NCBI GenBank assembly: GCA_015056495.1
Contig: SVGC01000023.1
Coordinates: forward strand, 1-58,716
DNA: 58,716 nt
DNA from: Butyrivibrio sp.
Lineage (GTDB): Bacteria; Bacillota; Clostridia; Lachnospirales; Lachnospiraceae
Reading direction: 5' to 3'
Part shown: piece after piece, positions 25,011 through 34,013 of the stretch
How positions within the stretch are numbered: position 1 is the stretch's first letter
Layout: each line of letters begins with the position of its first letter
Position numbers and translations under genes: made by a program
The notes under the pieces: model-generated
Told to the model about the DNA's origin: nothing
Database searches by the model: none
The model's input: only the letters and a program-made list of their open reading frames with translations

Positions 25011-25943
25011 TTACTCCGCTACGCTTACAAGCTCAATCTCAAAGTTCAATGCTTTTCCAGCAAGTTCGTGGTTGGCATCAAGTACGATATTGGAATCTGT
25101 TTTCTCTTTTACCACTACCGGGAAAGCTCCTCCCATAGTGTTCTGGAGATATACATGCTGACCAACAGTTAAGTTCTCTGATCCTGGAAGTTCACTGATC
25201 TCAAGATTAAGTACTCTTGATTCATCATACTCACCGTAAGCTTCGTTTGGCTCAAGATGGATATTAACTTTCTGTCCAACTTCCATATCAACTACAGCCT
25301 TGTCAAATCCTGGTATCATCATGCCTGCGCCACTGATGAAATCAAGTGTCTGACCTCTGCCATATGATGAATCAAATTCTGAACCATCATCAAGAGTTCC
25401 TCTGTAGTGAACGCTTACATTTTTACCGGCATTTTTGCCTTCAAGGATGATCTCTGGTGCATGGCATCCGCCACATCCACCGCCGCAGCCGCCACAACCG
25501 CCTCCGCAGCCCTCTTCATCATCTTCATTACTGCCACAGCCAGGGCAACCTTCTGCTTCAGCTTCTTCGTGATTACCGCAACCACCGCAGCCATGCTCTT
25601 CCTCGTGGTGATCATGATGATCACAATTAACACCTTTTGACTCAAGCTCACCCTTAAGAAAAGCCTCAACAGCACTATCTGCATCTCCCTGCGCTCCAGA
25701 AACAACTTCTACGCCTGCTTCTGCAAGGGCATTCTTGGCACCTTCACCCATGCCACCGCAGATTAGTACATCAATGCTGTTATCTGCAAGAAGTCCTGCC
25801 AGTGCCTCGTGGCCAAGGCCATTATTACCAATAACCTCACTTGAAACTACTTTTTTATCTTCTACATCATATACTTTAAACTGCTCTGTCTTACCAAAAT
25901 GCTGAAAAACTTCTCCATCTGAATAAGTTACTGCTATCTTCAT
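25011..25943 (-). CDS. Fusion of NifX/NifB-like domain, Cys/His-rich linker and SlyD-like FKBP isomerase
   Basis: A 310-residue cytoplasmic protein with three parts. Residues 1-105 are a NifX/NifB-type Fe-Mo cofactor-binding domain (KIAVTYSDGEVFQHFGKTEQF; DVLICGGMGEGAKNAL). Residues 107-166 form a metal-binding stretch with 10 Cys and 7 His, in CGGC and GGCGGGCGGC clusters plus HHDHH. Residues 168-310 are an FKBP-type peptidyl-prolyl isomerase of the SlyD kind (VSVHYRGTLDDGSEFDSSYG, then EPNEAYGEYDESRV, with the IF-domain insert). SlyD normally has a metal-binding tail at the C-terminus; here it is central and joined to NifX. A role in nickel or Fe-S metallocentre assembly is inferred. Confidence 0.88.
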   Translation of the reverse strand: MKIAVTYSDGEVFQHFGKTEQFKVYDVEDKKVVSSEVIGNNGLGHEALAGLLADNSIDVLICGGMGEGAKNALAEAGVEVVSGAQGDADSAVEAFLKGELESKGVNCDHHDHHEEEHGCGGCGNHEEAEAEGCPGCGSNEDDEEGCGGGCGGCGGGCGGCHAPEIILEGKNAGKNVSVHYRGTLDDGSEFDSSYGRGQTLDFISGAGMMIPGFDKAVVDMEVGQKVNIHLEPNEAYGEYDESRVLNLEISELPGSENLTVGQHVYLQNTMGGAFPVVVKEKTDSNIVLDANHELAGKALNFEIELVSVAE

Positions 25944-26085
25944 TTCAAAATCTCCTTATTTTTGTAAAGTAACTCATCCATTGTACTATGAAAATCATAA
26001 AATGTCTAAAAAAGGATGCTCGCAAACAAAAAAACTCTTCCCCATGCTTACGCAGTCCATCCGACACCTCCATCAATATATACTT

Positions 26086-26112
26086 GCACCTACCATGAAT
26101 TATGGTAGGTGC
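26086..26112. terminator. Perfect hairpin between the GH31 and NifX-SlyD genes
   Basis: GCACCTACCAT-gaatt-ATGGTAGGTGC is an 11-bp perfect stem. The T-run (TGCTGTTTTT) is on the plus-strand side, although both neighbouring genes are on the minus strand. It may terminate antisense transcription, or work for the GH31 gene without a U-tract. The rest of 25944-26148 holds nothing I recognise. Confidence 0.5.
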
Positions 26113-26148
26113 TGCTGTTTTTGTCACTCTACCTGTGGTTTACAACAT

Positions 26149-28134
26149 TCAAAGCCTTGTATATACAGGGATTACGTCAATTGGAGCCTCTTGCGTAATC
26201 CATTGTCCACCTTCATATTCCTGGCCATCAAAATAGTTTTTCCATCTTGAACCTGCTGGGAGATATACTTTTCTGCTAAATTCATGGGCATGGCATACTG
26301 GAGCTACGAGATAGTCCGGGCCATACATGTACTCGTCAGTTATATCATAGCAGGCGTTATCTGACGGAAACTCATAGAACAGAGCTCTTATTACAGGATC
26401 ACCATGTTCATGAGCAGTCTTCATAACACTTCTGGTATAATCTCTCATTTTTTCACGAAGCTGGATATACTTGGTCATGATCCTGCAATTATCTTCACCA
26501 TAGCTCCACACTTCATTTGGTGCGCCTGTGTGCTCGCGTCTCTCACCATCAGCACTATATATATCAGTATGTGGCGCTCTGTCACCATGCATTCGCATTA
26601 CAGGGCAGAACGTTCCAAATTCAAACCATCTGATAAGCAGTTCCTGGAAATCAGGACTCTCAATGTTGCCACCATGAAAACCACCGATATCCGTTGTCCA
26701 CCAAGGTATTCCTGCAAGTCCCATGTGTATTCCGGCGCAGATCTGCTTTCTGAAATCTTCATAGCTTGAGAATATATCTCCTGACCATACCAGAGCTCCG
26801 TATTTTGCAGAGCCAACCCAGGCACACCTGATCAGATTGATGATATCCTTCTGTCCTTGTGCCTTTTGCCCTTCATAAAATGCTCTGGCATATTCTCTTG
26901 GATATATATTGCCTATCTTGGCTGCAGGACCGGCAGCATATCTATATAGAGTGTGGTCATACTCTGTAAACTCGGGCTCCGCTTCATCAAGCCAGAATGT
27001 GTTAACTCCGATATCCGCATAATTCTGTTTTATCTTGGACCAGAGATATTTTCTGCCTCTTTCGTTGGTTGTATCTATAAATACATTATTTCCAAGATAT
27101 AACATCTGGATATCAATGCCACGTGTACTCTTTACAAGAAGTCCCTGCTGTTTCATCTCTTCATAGTTTTCAGAACGATAGTCTACCTGTGGCCAGACTG
27201 ATACCATAGGCTCAATTCCCATTTCGTGGAGTTCATCAAACATCTTCTTTGGATCCGGGAAAAATTCGCTGCTAAATCTCCAATCACCGCATCTGTTCCA
27301 GTGATAATAATCTATTACCAGTACATTAAGTGGGATGCCGCGCTTTTTATATTCTCTGGCAATCTCTAACACCTGCTCCTGATTGTAGTATCTGAGTTTG
27401 CACTGCCAATAACCCATACCGTACTCAGGCATCATAGGAGGCAATCCTGTTGCCAGCATATAATGATGCATAATATCAGCAGGGGTATCACCACAGGTAA
27501 TGTAGTAATCTATTTTGTCAGAGCATTCTCCAACCCATTGTGTGATGTCTGTGCCGAAATGAACCTCTCCAATGGCAGCATTATGCCACAGAAATCCATA
27601 TCCAAAGCTTGATACATAGAAAGGAATAGACGCTTGAGAATTTCTATGAGCCAGCTCGAGATTGGTACCCTTGAGGTTCATCCTCTCTTCCTGATACTGA
27701 CCCATTCCATAGATTTTTTCTTCAGGATCTGATATAAAACTCTGCTTGATTCTGAAACTGCCACCAGGCTGCTGTATATAGGATCTGGCATTTAATGCAA
27801 GTGCATTGCCATTAGTAATCTCCTGAAGATAGAGCTTGCCTGTCTTGCTGTTATAAAAAGACAGCTGTAGCTTTTTTCCCCAGCCCTGTACAAACATTTT
27901 GGCTGTGATGAGACCGTTAGTGATCTCTGCATGTTCATCATCCAAAAAGCTGACAGTAACCTCTTTTGTCTGAGGAAGCTCTGTCTTATCAGCCAGTGCA
28001 ATGCTCCCCTCTGGGATGTCCCCTAGAAATACTGATTCAACCCTAAATGAATCATCACCCCATGCAGATACTCTGACACTTTCGCCATTGTATCTGTAGA
28101 TAAGATAGTCTTTCCCCTTCTCAAAATAATTCAT
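26149..28134 (-). CDS. Glycoside hydrolase family 31 (alpha-xylosidase/alpha-glucosidase)
   Basis: A 661-residue retaining alpha-glycosidase. The N-terminal beta-sandwich (residues 1-220) is followed by the TIM barrel. The nucleophile is D383 in FWLDEAEPE, and the acid/base is D453 in WSGDIFSSYEDF. Other family motifs are GMGYWQCKLRYYNQEQVLEIA, DYYHWNRCGDW and WWTTDIGGFHGG. WxDxxE at the nucleophile and the DIGGF loop are typical of YicI-like alpha-xylosidases, which remove xylose from xyloglucan oligosaccharides, but alpha-glucosidase or other activities are possible. There is no signal peptide, so it acts in the cytoplasm. It lies 21 nt after the NSS transporter gene. Confidence 0.93.
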   Translation of the reverse strand: MNYFEKGKDYLIYRYNGESVRVSAWGDDSFRVESVFLGDIPEGSIALADKTELPQTKEVTVSFLDDEHAEITNGLITAKMFVQGWGKKLQLSFYNSKTGKLYLQEITNGNALALNARSYIQQPGGSFRIKQSFISDPEEKIYGMGQYQEERMNLKGTNLELAHRNSQASIPFYVSSFGYGFLWHNAAIGEVHFGTDITQWVGECSDKIDYYITCGDTPADIMHHYMLATGLPPMMPEYGMGYWQCKLRYYNQEQVLEIAREYKKRGIPLNVLVIDYYHWNRCGDWRFSSEFFPDPKKMFDELHEMGIEPMVSVWPQVDYRSENYEEMKQQGLLVKSTRGIDIQMLYLGNNVFIDTTNERGRKYLWSKIKQNYADIGVNTFWLDEAEPEFTEYDHTLYRYAAGPAAKIGNIYPREYARAFYEGQKAQGQKDIINLIRCAWVGSAKYGALVWSGDIFSSYEDFRKQICAGIHMGLAGIPWWTTDIGGFHGGNIESPDFQELLIRWFEFGTFCPVMRMHGDRAPHTDIYSADGERREHTGAPNEVWSYGEDNCRIMTKYIQLREKMRDYTRSVMKTAHEHGDPVIRALFYEFPSDNACYDITDEYMYGPDYLVAPVCHAHEFSRKVYLPAGSRWKNYFDGQEYEGGQWITQEAPIDVIPVYTRL

Positions 28135-28155
28135 AGTAACCCTCCAAGTCTTATA

Positions 28156-29526
28156 TTAAATTGTTATCCAGCCAAACACGCTGGCAATTGAGCTTAGTAA
28201 TATGATTGCTATAAAGAATGGGCACAGATACTTGATCATATACTTAAATACCACTTTTCTCTTGAATGGTGCTCCATTTTTAGTGATCTCTTCCCCAATT
28301 TTGTCGATAGTGATAACCCTGATGATAAGTATGCATGTAGCCATAGCTGCAATAGGCATCATGACTGAGTTAGTAAGGAAATCAAAGAAATCCAAAAACT
28401 GCATGCCAATAACTGTGACCGTTGCAAGTGGTCCATATCCCAAAGAGCTAAGAGTTCCCAGCGCTATCATAACAATTGCCAGAATCACTGCTGATTTTTT
28501 ACGGCTGAGATGCAGTTCGTCTTCAAAAGTAGATATAACGCTCTCTGCCAGTGCTATTGCACTTGTCATGGCTGCAAAAAATACAAGTAAAAAAAACATT
28601 ATTCCAACAGGTCTTCCAAATCCCATTGATGCAAAAATCTTTGGCATAGTAATAAACATAAGAGATGGTCCAGCATTTAATACGCTTGGATCTCCTCCTG
28701 AAAATGAAAATACTGCAGGAATGATCATAAGACCTGCAAGAATAGCTATTCCTGTATCAAATATTTCAACGTTGGAAGTAGCACTCTCGATAGACATATC
28801 ATCTTTCATATAAGAGCCAAAAGTAACCAATATACCCATAGCAATAGACAGTGAGTAGAACATCTGCCCCATAGCAGCTACAATTGTCATCCATGAGAAG
28901 TTCTCAGGATTTGGTACAAGGAAATATTTTACGCCTGATAAAGCTCCAGGTCTTGTAACTGAATATATAGCAATGATAATTGCAAGTACTACCAGTATAG
29001 GCATCATAAACTTGGACACTCTCTCAATACCATTTTGAACCCCCATGAACAAAATGATGATGATAATAAGTGTAAATACCAGAAACCAGTTCTCGACCAG
29101 TGTGCCACTGGATATGAAGTCTGTAAAATAAGTATCAGAAGCAATCTCTGTTATGTCTGATGTAATAAATGCATATAGATATTTTAAAACCCATCCGCCA
29201 ATTACTGAGTAATACGGAACGATCAGCAGCGGAATTATGGCATTGATCCATCCGCCAAATTTAAAACCAAAGCCCTTGCCAAAATGTCTGTAGGCACCAA
29301 CAGGGCTCTTGCGAGTCATCCTACCAAGAGCTGACTCAGCCACGATCATTGTATATCCAAATGTAACAACAAGGATCAGATACACAAGCAAAAATATGCC
29401 GCCGCCATATTTTGCAGCAAGATAAGGAAACCTCCATATGTTTCCAAGTCCAACTGCTGAACCCGCAGCCGACAAAACAAAACCTAGTTTTGAAGAAAAG
29501 TTAGAACGACTTTTTTGCTCTTTCAT
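28156..29526 (-). CDS. Neurotransmitter:sodium symporter (NSS/SLC6) family transporter
   Basis: A 456-residue inner-membrane carrier with 11-12 helices, as in prokaryotic NSS proteins such as LeuT and MhsT. The helix-1 substrate/Na+ motif AAGSAVGLGNIWRFPYLAAKYGGG (two pieces, residues 20-43) is intact. Other helices fit (GVQNGIERVSKFMMPILV; FYSLSIAMGILVTFGSYM). It should import an amino acid with Na+. It may be cotranscribed with the GH31 gene downstream, an unusual pairing that could be accidental. AAAGGGAG precedes the ATG. Confidence 0.93.
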   Translation of the reverse strand: MKEQKSRSNFSSKLGFVLSAAGSAVGLGNIWRFPYLAAKYGGGIFLLVYLILVVTFGYTMIVAESALGRMTRKSPVGAYRHFGKGFGFKFGGWINAIIPLLIVPYYSVIGGWVLKYLYAFITSDITEIASDTYFTDFISSGTLVENWFLVFTLIIIIILFMGVQNGIERVSKFMMPILVVLAIIIAIYSVTRPGALSGVKYFLVPNPENFSWMTIVAAMGQMFYSLSIAMGILVTFGSYMKDDMSIESATSNVEIFDTGIAILAGLMIIPAVFSFSGGDPSVLNAGPSLMFITMPKIFASMGFGRPVGIMFFLLVFFAAMTSAIALAESVISTFEDELHLSRKKSAVILAIVMIALGTLSSLGYGPLATVTVIGMQFLDFFDFLTNSVMMPIAAMATCILIIRVITIDKIGEEITKNGAPFKRKVVFKYMIKYLCPFFIAIILLSSIASVFGWITI

Positions 29527-29667
29527 AATAAACTCCCTTTAAACATAAATCTTTCGTAATTATATCATTTTATAGCACTATCTGACATCAAATTGTTCTT
29601 ATTTGCATAGTTTAACAACACAGGCATTTGTATAATTTTACATTATAAGCAAGTAATGGAGGATGTT

Positions 29668-30069
29668 ATGGGCAATTGGGGAGATGAATCGGATTTCGAA
29701 GCAAAATCCATGCAAGAGTATCAGGGACGTTTGACTATCAATTTTAAAAAAATATTTGTTGATGTAGATGAGATATCAGAAAAGACACTTGAGATAACAG
29801 ACAAGCATCCAAAGGATTCTCTGCTAAAACTTTTAGCAGGTGCATTAGTAGGTATGTTTGTTTTTTTCCTGTTCTCATATCAGGTATTTGCACTTGTTAT
29901 GGTTCCATTTATTGCATTTTATATTATTGCTCTTTTCAGGATATATAAGTGCTGGAAGAGTTTTAACTATAACTGCGTAACTTACTGGCTTATGAGTATA
30001 ACAGGGATTGGAGTAGCATTTGCAGCAGCTCAGCTTCTGCAACATCTTATTGTCAATGCATTATTTTGA
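29668..30069 (+). CDS. Small predicted membrane protein
   Basis: A 133-residue protein. The first 55 residues are soluble and acidic ([20 protein letters not shown]), followed by three hydrophobic helices (about residues 60-77, 79-92 and 108-130) with a KCWKSFNYN loop. I do not recognise the family. The ATG at 29668 has a GGAGG site at 29658-29662; an earlier ATG at 29656 overlaps that site. The gene ends 88 nt before GH43 and may be cotranscribed with it. Confidence 0.75.
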   Translation: MGNWGDESDFEAKSMQEYQGRLTINFKKIFVDVDEISEKTLEITDKHPKDSLLKLLAGALVGMFVFFLFSYQVFALVMVPFIAFYIIALFRIYKCWKSFNYNCVTYWLMSITGIGVAFAAAQLLQHLIVNALF

Positions 30070-30157
30070 ATTTAAAAAAGTTAAGATCCCCCTTATATCT
30101 ATACTGACACTTTTCGTACTTGCTATTACTGGTTTTATGCATAAGGAGAATACTTCA

Positions 30158-31087
30158 ATGGGCGAAGACGTAAGATTTAAAGAAAATCCTATCATCACAA
30201 ACATCTATACTGCAGATCCTGCACCAATGGTATATAAGGACAGGTTGTACCTGTATACTACTCATGATGAGGACGAGCTTGTAAATGATTTCTATACAAT
30301 GAATGACTGGCGCTGCTTTTCAACTACTGATATGGTCAACTGGACTGATCATGGTGTCATCTTTTCACTGGATGATATCGAATGGGCTGATGCAAGAGCA
30401 TGGGCTCCTCAGGCAGTTGAGCGCAATGGCAAATTCTATCTGTACTGCCCTGTCCACAAGACAAATGGCGGCATGGCTATTGCTGTAGGCGTATCAGACA
30501 AGCCTGAAGGTCCATACACTGATCTAGGCTACCCTCTTATAGATGAAGGCGATTGGAACGACATCGATCCAACTGTTTTCATAGATGATGATGGCCAGGC
30601 ATATCTGTATTTTGGCAATCCTGAACTGAGATATGTCCTTCTGAATGAGGATATGATCTCTTATGATAAATCTGTGGGTATTGTAAAAGTGCCTATGACA
30701 GAGGAATCTTTTGCAAAAGGAAGCCACGATACCGGCACATCTTATGGCGAAGGTCCATGGTTCTATAAGAGAGATGGCCTGTATTACATGGTATATGCAG
30801 CTTTTGCTGAGGGAGCTAATATAGAGCATCTGGCTTATTCAACTTCCCAGAACCCTACAGGTCCATGGAAATACGGCGGTGTGCTAATGACTTCTGAAGG
30901 AGGCGTATTTACTAATCACCCTGGAATAGCTGATTTTAAAGGACATTCATATCTCTTCTACCATACCGGAGACCTTCAAGGTGGCAGCCTGTTCCATAGA
31001 AGTGTGTGCGTAGCTGAATTTACTTATAACGAAGACGGCACAATTGACGTTATTCCTAAGTGTAACGGTGTTGAAATTATAGAATGA
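30158..31087 (+). CDS. Glycoside hydrolase family 43
   Basis: A 310-residue five-bladed beta-propeller glycosidase. The catalytic triad fits GH43: general base D20 (TADPAPMVY), pKa modulator D137 ([13 protein letters not shown]) and general acid E198 ([12 protein letters not shown]). The blade motifs [24 protein letters not shown] and [14 protein letters not shown] also match. Likely substrates are xylo- or arabino-oligosaccharides. The frame extends upstream to 30020 and would add a Lys-Lys hydrophobic stretch resembling a signal anchor. However, AAGGAG at 30143-30148 supports the ATG at 30158 and a cytoplasmic enzyme. A terminator follows. Confidence 0.92.
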   Translation: MGEDVRFKENPIITNIYTADPAPMVYKDRLYLYTTHDEDELVNDFYTMNDWRCFSTTDMVNWTDHGVIFSLDDIEWADARAWAPQAVERNGKFYLYCPVHKTNGGMAIAVGVSDKPEGPYTDLGYPLIDEGDWNDIDPTVFIDDDGQAYLYFGNPELRYVLLNEDMISYDKSVGIVKVPMTEESFAKGSHDTGTSYGEGPWFYKRDGLYYMVYAAFAEGANIEHLAYSTSQNPTGPWKYGGVLMTSEGGVFTNHPGIADFKGHSYLFYHTGDLQGGSLFHRSVCVAEFTYNEDGTIDVIPKCNGVEIIE

Positions 31088-31114
31088 ATTAGGAAAGTTA
31101 TTTCCTAAGATATC

Positions 31115-31144
31115 AAAAAAGCTCCCTGTAAAGGGGGCTTTTTT
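31115..31144 (+). terminator. Terminator after GH43
   Basis: AAAAAAGCTCCC and GGGGGCTTTTTT form a stem with one wobble and a run of six T. A second small hairpin, TTAGGAA/TTTCCTAA, lies just before it. Confidence 0.85.
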
Positions 31145-31269
31145 GCAGCTCATCCGTGAGCACATATGGTATTTAACACATAATTATATTCGTCATGAGA
31201 TAACCCAAAAGTAATAGGTAATAATTCACAAATATATTTTTTATTTTCTTGCATTTTAAGGCTAAAGTT

Positions 31270-32292
31270 TTATAAACTCTTTATTCCCAGGCCTTTGAGC
31301 CATTTTGATTTTTCCTCTTCATTAACATTGATCTTCAGATCATCAAGAGTTCTCTCTATCGGATAATCTTTTCTGATAGTTGCAAGATTCTTGGATAAAA
31401 GAGCTGAATCTTTGTATTGAATCATTGCATTGAGAGGAGATCTGGATATACCAAGGTTTTCTTTCCAGTATTTGTTGAGTGCTTTCTGATCAGCTGCAGT
31501 TGGAGCCTTATCGATAGCTTCGTAGATACCTTCTACAGTCTTGTACTCACGAAGGAGAGGTGCTGCAGCAGAGCTTACACCCTTTACTCCAGGGATATTA
31601 TCAGAAGTATCTCCGGTAATGCCCTTCCAGTCTGGCACCTGACAAGGTTCAACACCATACTCCTCAAGGCATATTTCCGGAGTCATCTCAAAGACTTTAT
31701 CAGGCAGGTTGACATCTTTTTTGGAAACACCGAATCTGCCATAGTACTTATCTATCAGTTCATCAGCACTCTCCTGCTTGGTCTGAACAAGCCAGAGCCT
31801 TGTGTACGGACTTATTAACTGGAGATAATCATGGTCCTTGGACATGATAAATGTCGGAATATCTTTTTCAAACTTTGCAGCATAAGAACCTGCTATATCG
31901 TCAGCCTCATAGGTGTCTGAATATTCAACAACAAAGCCCATATCCTGAAGCATATCTTCCATGGTCTTGAACTGCTCTTTCAATGGATCAGGAGTCTCTC
32001 CACGGTTACCTTTATAATCAGCATAGAGTTCTCTTCTAAATGTATTTCGTGTTTTATCAAAGCATATCACCATGTGTGTAGGCTGCTGTTTGTCGATGAT
32101 CTTTTTGATTGTTCTGATCATTCCATAGATTGCATTGGTATATCTGCCATCCGGTGCATGCAGGATCTTGTCATAATGAAGCTTCTTTTTTTCTTCATCC
32201 TTTTCAAATAAGATCTGCTTTGGGAGATTACCATAGTAATTTGTTACCAGCATGGAGCTGCCATCGATTATCAGTAGTTTTTCATTAGCCAT
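31270..32292 (-). CDS. 5'-3' exonuclease (FEN/PolI N-terminal-like)
   Basis: A 340-residue stand-alone homologue of the 5' nuclease domain of DNA polymerase I. Metal-site acidic residues are in LLIIDGSSML (near residue 10), MVICFDKTRNTFRRELYADYKGNR, YEADDIAGSYA and MSKDHDYLQLI. The helix-hairpin-helix DWKGITGDTSDNIPGVKGV binds DNA. There is an extra C-terminal part of about 100 residues. Such enzymes remove RNA primers and flaps. The gene is monocistronic and divergent from the antiporter. Confidence 0.92.
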   Translation of the reverse strand: MANEKLLIIDGSSMLVTNYYGNLPKQILFEKDEEKKKLHYDKILHAPDGRYTNAIYGMIRTIKKIIDKQQPTHMVICFDKTRNTFRRELYADYKGNRGETPDPLKEQFKTMEDMLQDMGFVVEYSDTYEADDIAGSYAAKFEKDIPTFIMSKDHDYLQLISPYTRLWLVQTKQESADELIDKYYGRFGVSKKDVNLPDKVFEMTPEICLEEYGVEPCQVPDWKGITGDTSDNIPGVKGVSSAAAPLLREYKTVEGIYEAIDKAPTAADQKALNKYWKENLGISRSPLNAMIQYKDSALLSKNLATIRKDYPIERTLDDLKINVNEEEKSKWLKGLGIKSL

Positions 32293-32635
32293 ATATATTG
32301 TTCTTCTTTCTGTAAAACTTGGATTTGAGAATATTATTCTTCAAAAATCCTCAGCTATGCCTGTTAATTATATCTTATTTATTATTATTTTTGAATGGCA
32401 AACAGCGTCATCGATCATGAATGTTTCTCATAAATTAGATCAAAATGATCATATTTATCAATAAGGCAGTTTTATAGTCATTTTTACCTTAATTCAATGG
32501 GATACAACTTATTTTTTTTGGTTAAAAGTGTTCTTACGAATACTGTTTCAATGTTGTAAACTTGACAATGTTTGTTTTGACCCCACTTTAAATATCAAAA
32601 TAAACATATCTTTTTATTACAGGAGGATTATTATA
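32293..32635. other. Divergent intergenic region, exonuclease / antiporter
   Basis: A 343-bp AT-rich region with no coding frame I trust. It contains a consensus -35 TTGACA at 32562-32567 on the plus strand without a clean -10 at 17 bp, followed by a strong AGGAGG ribosome site (32621-32626) for the antiporter. Confidence 0.5.
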
Positions 32636-33835
32636 ATGGATTCATATAAGATTTTGTTGGATCTAGCAATCATAGTTATTACATCCAAGTTTTTCGGTCT
32701 GATTGCCCGTAAGCTCAAAGCTCCTCAGGTTGTTGGTCAGATCATTGCCGGTCTGCTCATCGGACCTAGCGTTCTTGGAATTGTTGATCTAACTGATTTC
32801 ATCTCACAGATGGCTGAAATAGGAGTAATACTCCTTATGTTCTCAGCTGGTCTTGAAACAAATATCAAAGACCTTATGAAGACTGGTCTTAAGGCATTTC
32901 TTATTGCCTGTGCAGGCGTTTTCGTTCCATTAATTGGTGGAACACTTCTGTACATGGGATTCTACGGAGCAGCTGCTCTGGGTACAGATAAGTTCTACAG
33001 CGCTCTGTTCATCGGCGTTATCATGACCGCAACAAGTGTAAGTATTACTGTTCAGTCTCTTCGTGAACTTGGTAAGCTCAAAGGCGAAGTTGGCACTACT
33101 ATCATGAGTGCTGCTATTATTGATGATGTCATTGGTATCATCGTTCTTACATTCGTTATCGGCTTTAAGACACCTGATTCAAACCCAATGTCAGTTGTAT
33201 TTAGTACAGTTCTGTTTTTTGTTTTTGCTTTTATCGTTGGTATCATTCTCTACAAGGTAATGAAGCTTATAGATGCTAAATATCCACATACAAGACGTAT
33301 TCCTATCCTTGGTCTTGCTATTTGCTTTATCTTTGCATATGTAGCTGAGGTTTATTTTGGAATCGCTGATATCACAGGCGCATACGTTGCCGGTATCATA
33401 ATGTGCTCACTTGAGGATTCTGATTATATTGCAGAAAAAATGGATATCAATTCTTACATGCTTTTTGGACCAATCTTCTTTGCAAGTATCGGTCTGAAGA
33501 CTACTCTTGATAACCTTACAGTAGAGCTCCTGCTCTTCTCACTGGGCTTCGTTGTTGTAGCTCTTGTAACTAAGATCATAGGCTGTGGCCTTATGTCCAG
33601 ACTTCTTGGATATAAAGGAAGCGATGCTCTTAAGATCGGTGTCGGCATGATGACACGAGGCGAGGTTGCTCTTATCGTTTCACAGAAAGGCCTTGCCGTT
33701 GGAATGATCTCATCAGTTTATTTTACTGCAGTAATCCTTTTGATCATTGTTTCTAGCGTAGCAACACCTATCATACTTAAATTATTATATGCTAAGGATA
33801 AGGAAACTGCTTGTTCCGATTCTTTAGTTGCATAA
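32636..33835 (+). CDS. CPA2-type cation:proton antiporter
   Basis: A 399-residue inner-membrane protein with about 12 helices, of the Na+/H+ exchanger (PF00999) fold. The N-terminal part has ARKLKAPQVVGQIIAGLLIGPSVLG, and the core acidic pair is in IIDDVIGIIVL, the Asp-Asp of electrogenic NapA-like antiporters. GADITGAY-like motifs appear as GIADITGAYVAGI, and MMTRGEVALIVS is near the end. It lacks the C-terminal RCK domains found in KefB/C. It should exchange Na+ or K+ for protons. AGGAGG fixes the ATG at 32636. Confidence 0.92.
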   Translation: MDSYKILLDLAIIVITSKFFGLIARKLKAPQVVGQIIAGLLIGPSVLGIVDLTDFISQMAEIGVILLMFSAGLETNIKDLMKTGLKAFLIACAGVFVPLIGGTLLYMGFYGAAALGTDKFYSALFIGVIMTATSVSITVQSLRELGKLKGEVGTTIMSAAIIDDVIGIIVLTFVIGFKTPDSNPMSVVFSTVLFFVFAFIVGIILYKVMKLIDAKYPHTRRIPILGLAICFIFAYVAEVYFGIADITGAYVAGIIMCSLEDSDYIAEKMDINSYMLFGPIFFASIGLKTTLDNLTVELLLFSLGFVVVALVTKIIGCGLMSRLLGYKGSDALKIGVGMMTRGEVALIVSQKGLAVGMISSVYFTAVILLIIVSSVATPIILKLLYAKDKETACSDSLVA

Positions 33836-33854
33836 TTATTTATACTCACAATTT

Positions 33855-33891
33855 AATGGAGCTGTCGCATTTTTTCGGCGACAGCTCCATT
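33855..33891 (+). terminator. Hairpin after the antiporter gene
   Basis: AATGGAGCTGTCGC and GCGACAGCTCCATT pair perfectly over 14 bp. The tail is T-rich but interrupted. Confidence 0.7.
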
Positions 33892-34013
33892 ATTAGTTTA
33901 TTTTTCATGGAAACTATCGCATTGACTTTACTGCGTTGCTATGGTAGCGTATTAAATATATTTGTGATAAATATGCATTTTTCACTACTTTTTTTGCAAA
34001 AAGGGAGGAACCA

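Noticed and set aside
28202..28813. 203-codon plus-strand frame opposite the NSS symporter
   Set aside because: It lies antisense to well-conserved transmembrane helices; long open antisense frames over membrane genes are a codon-bias artefact.
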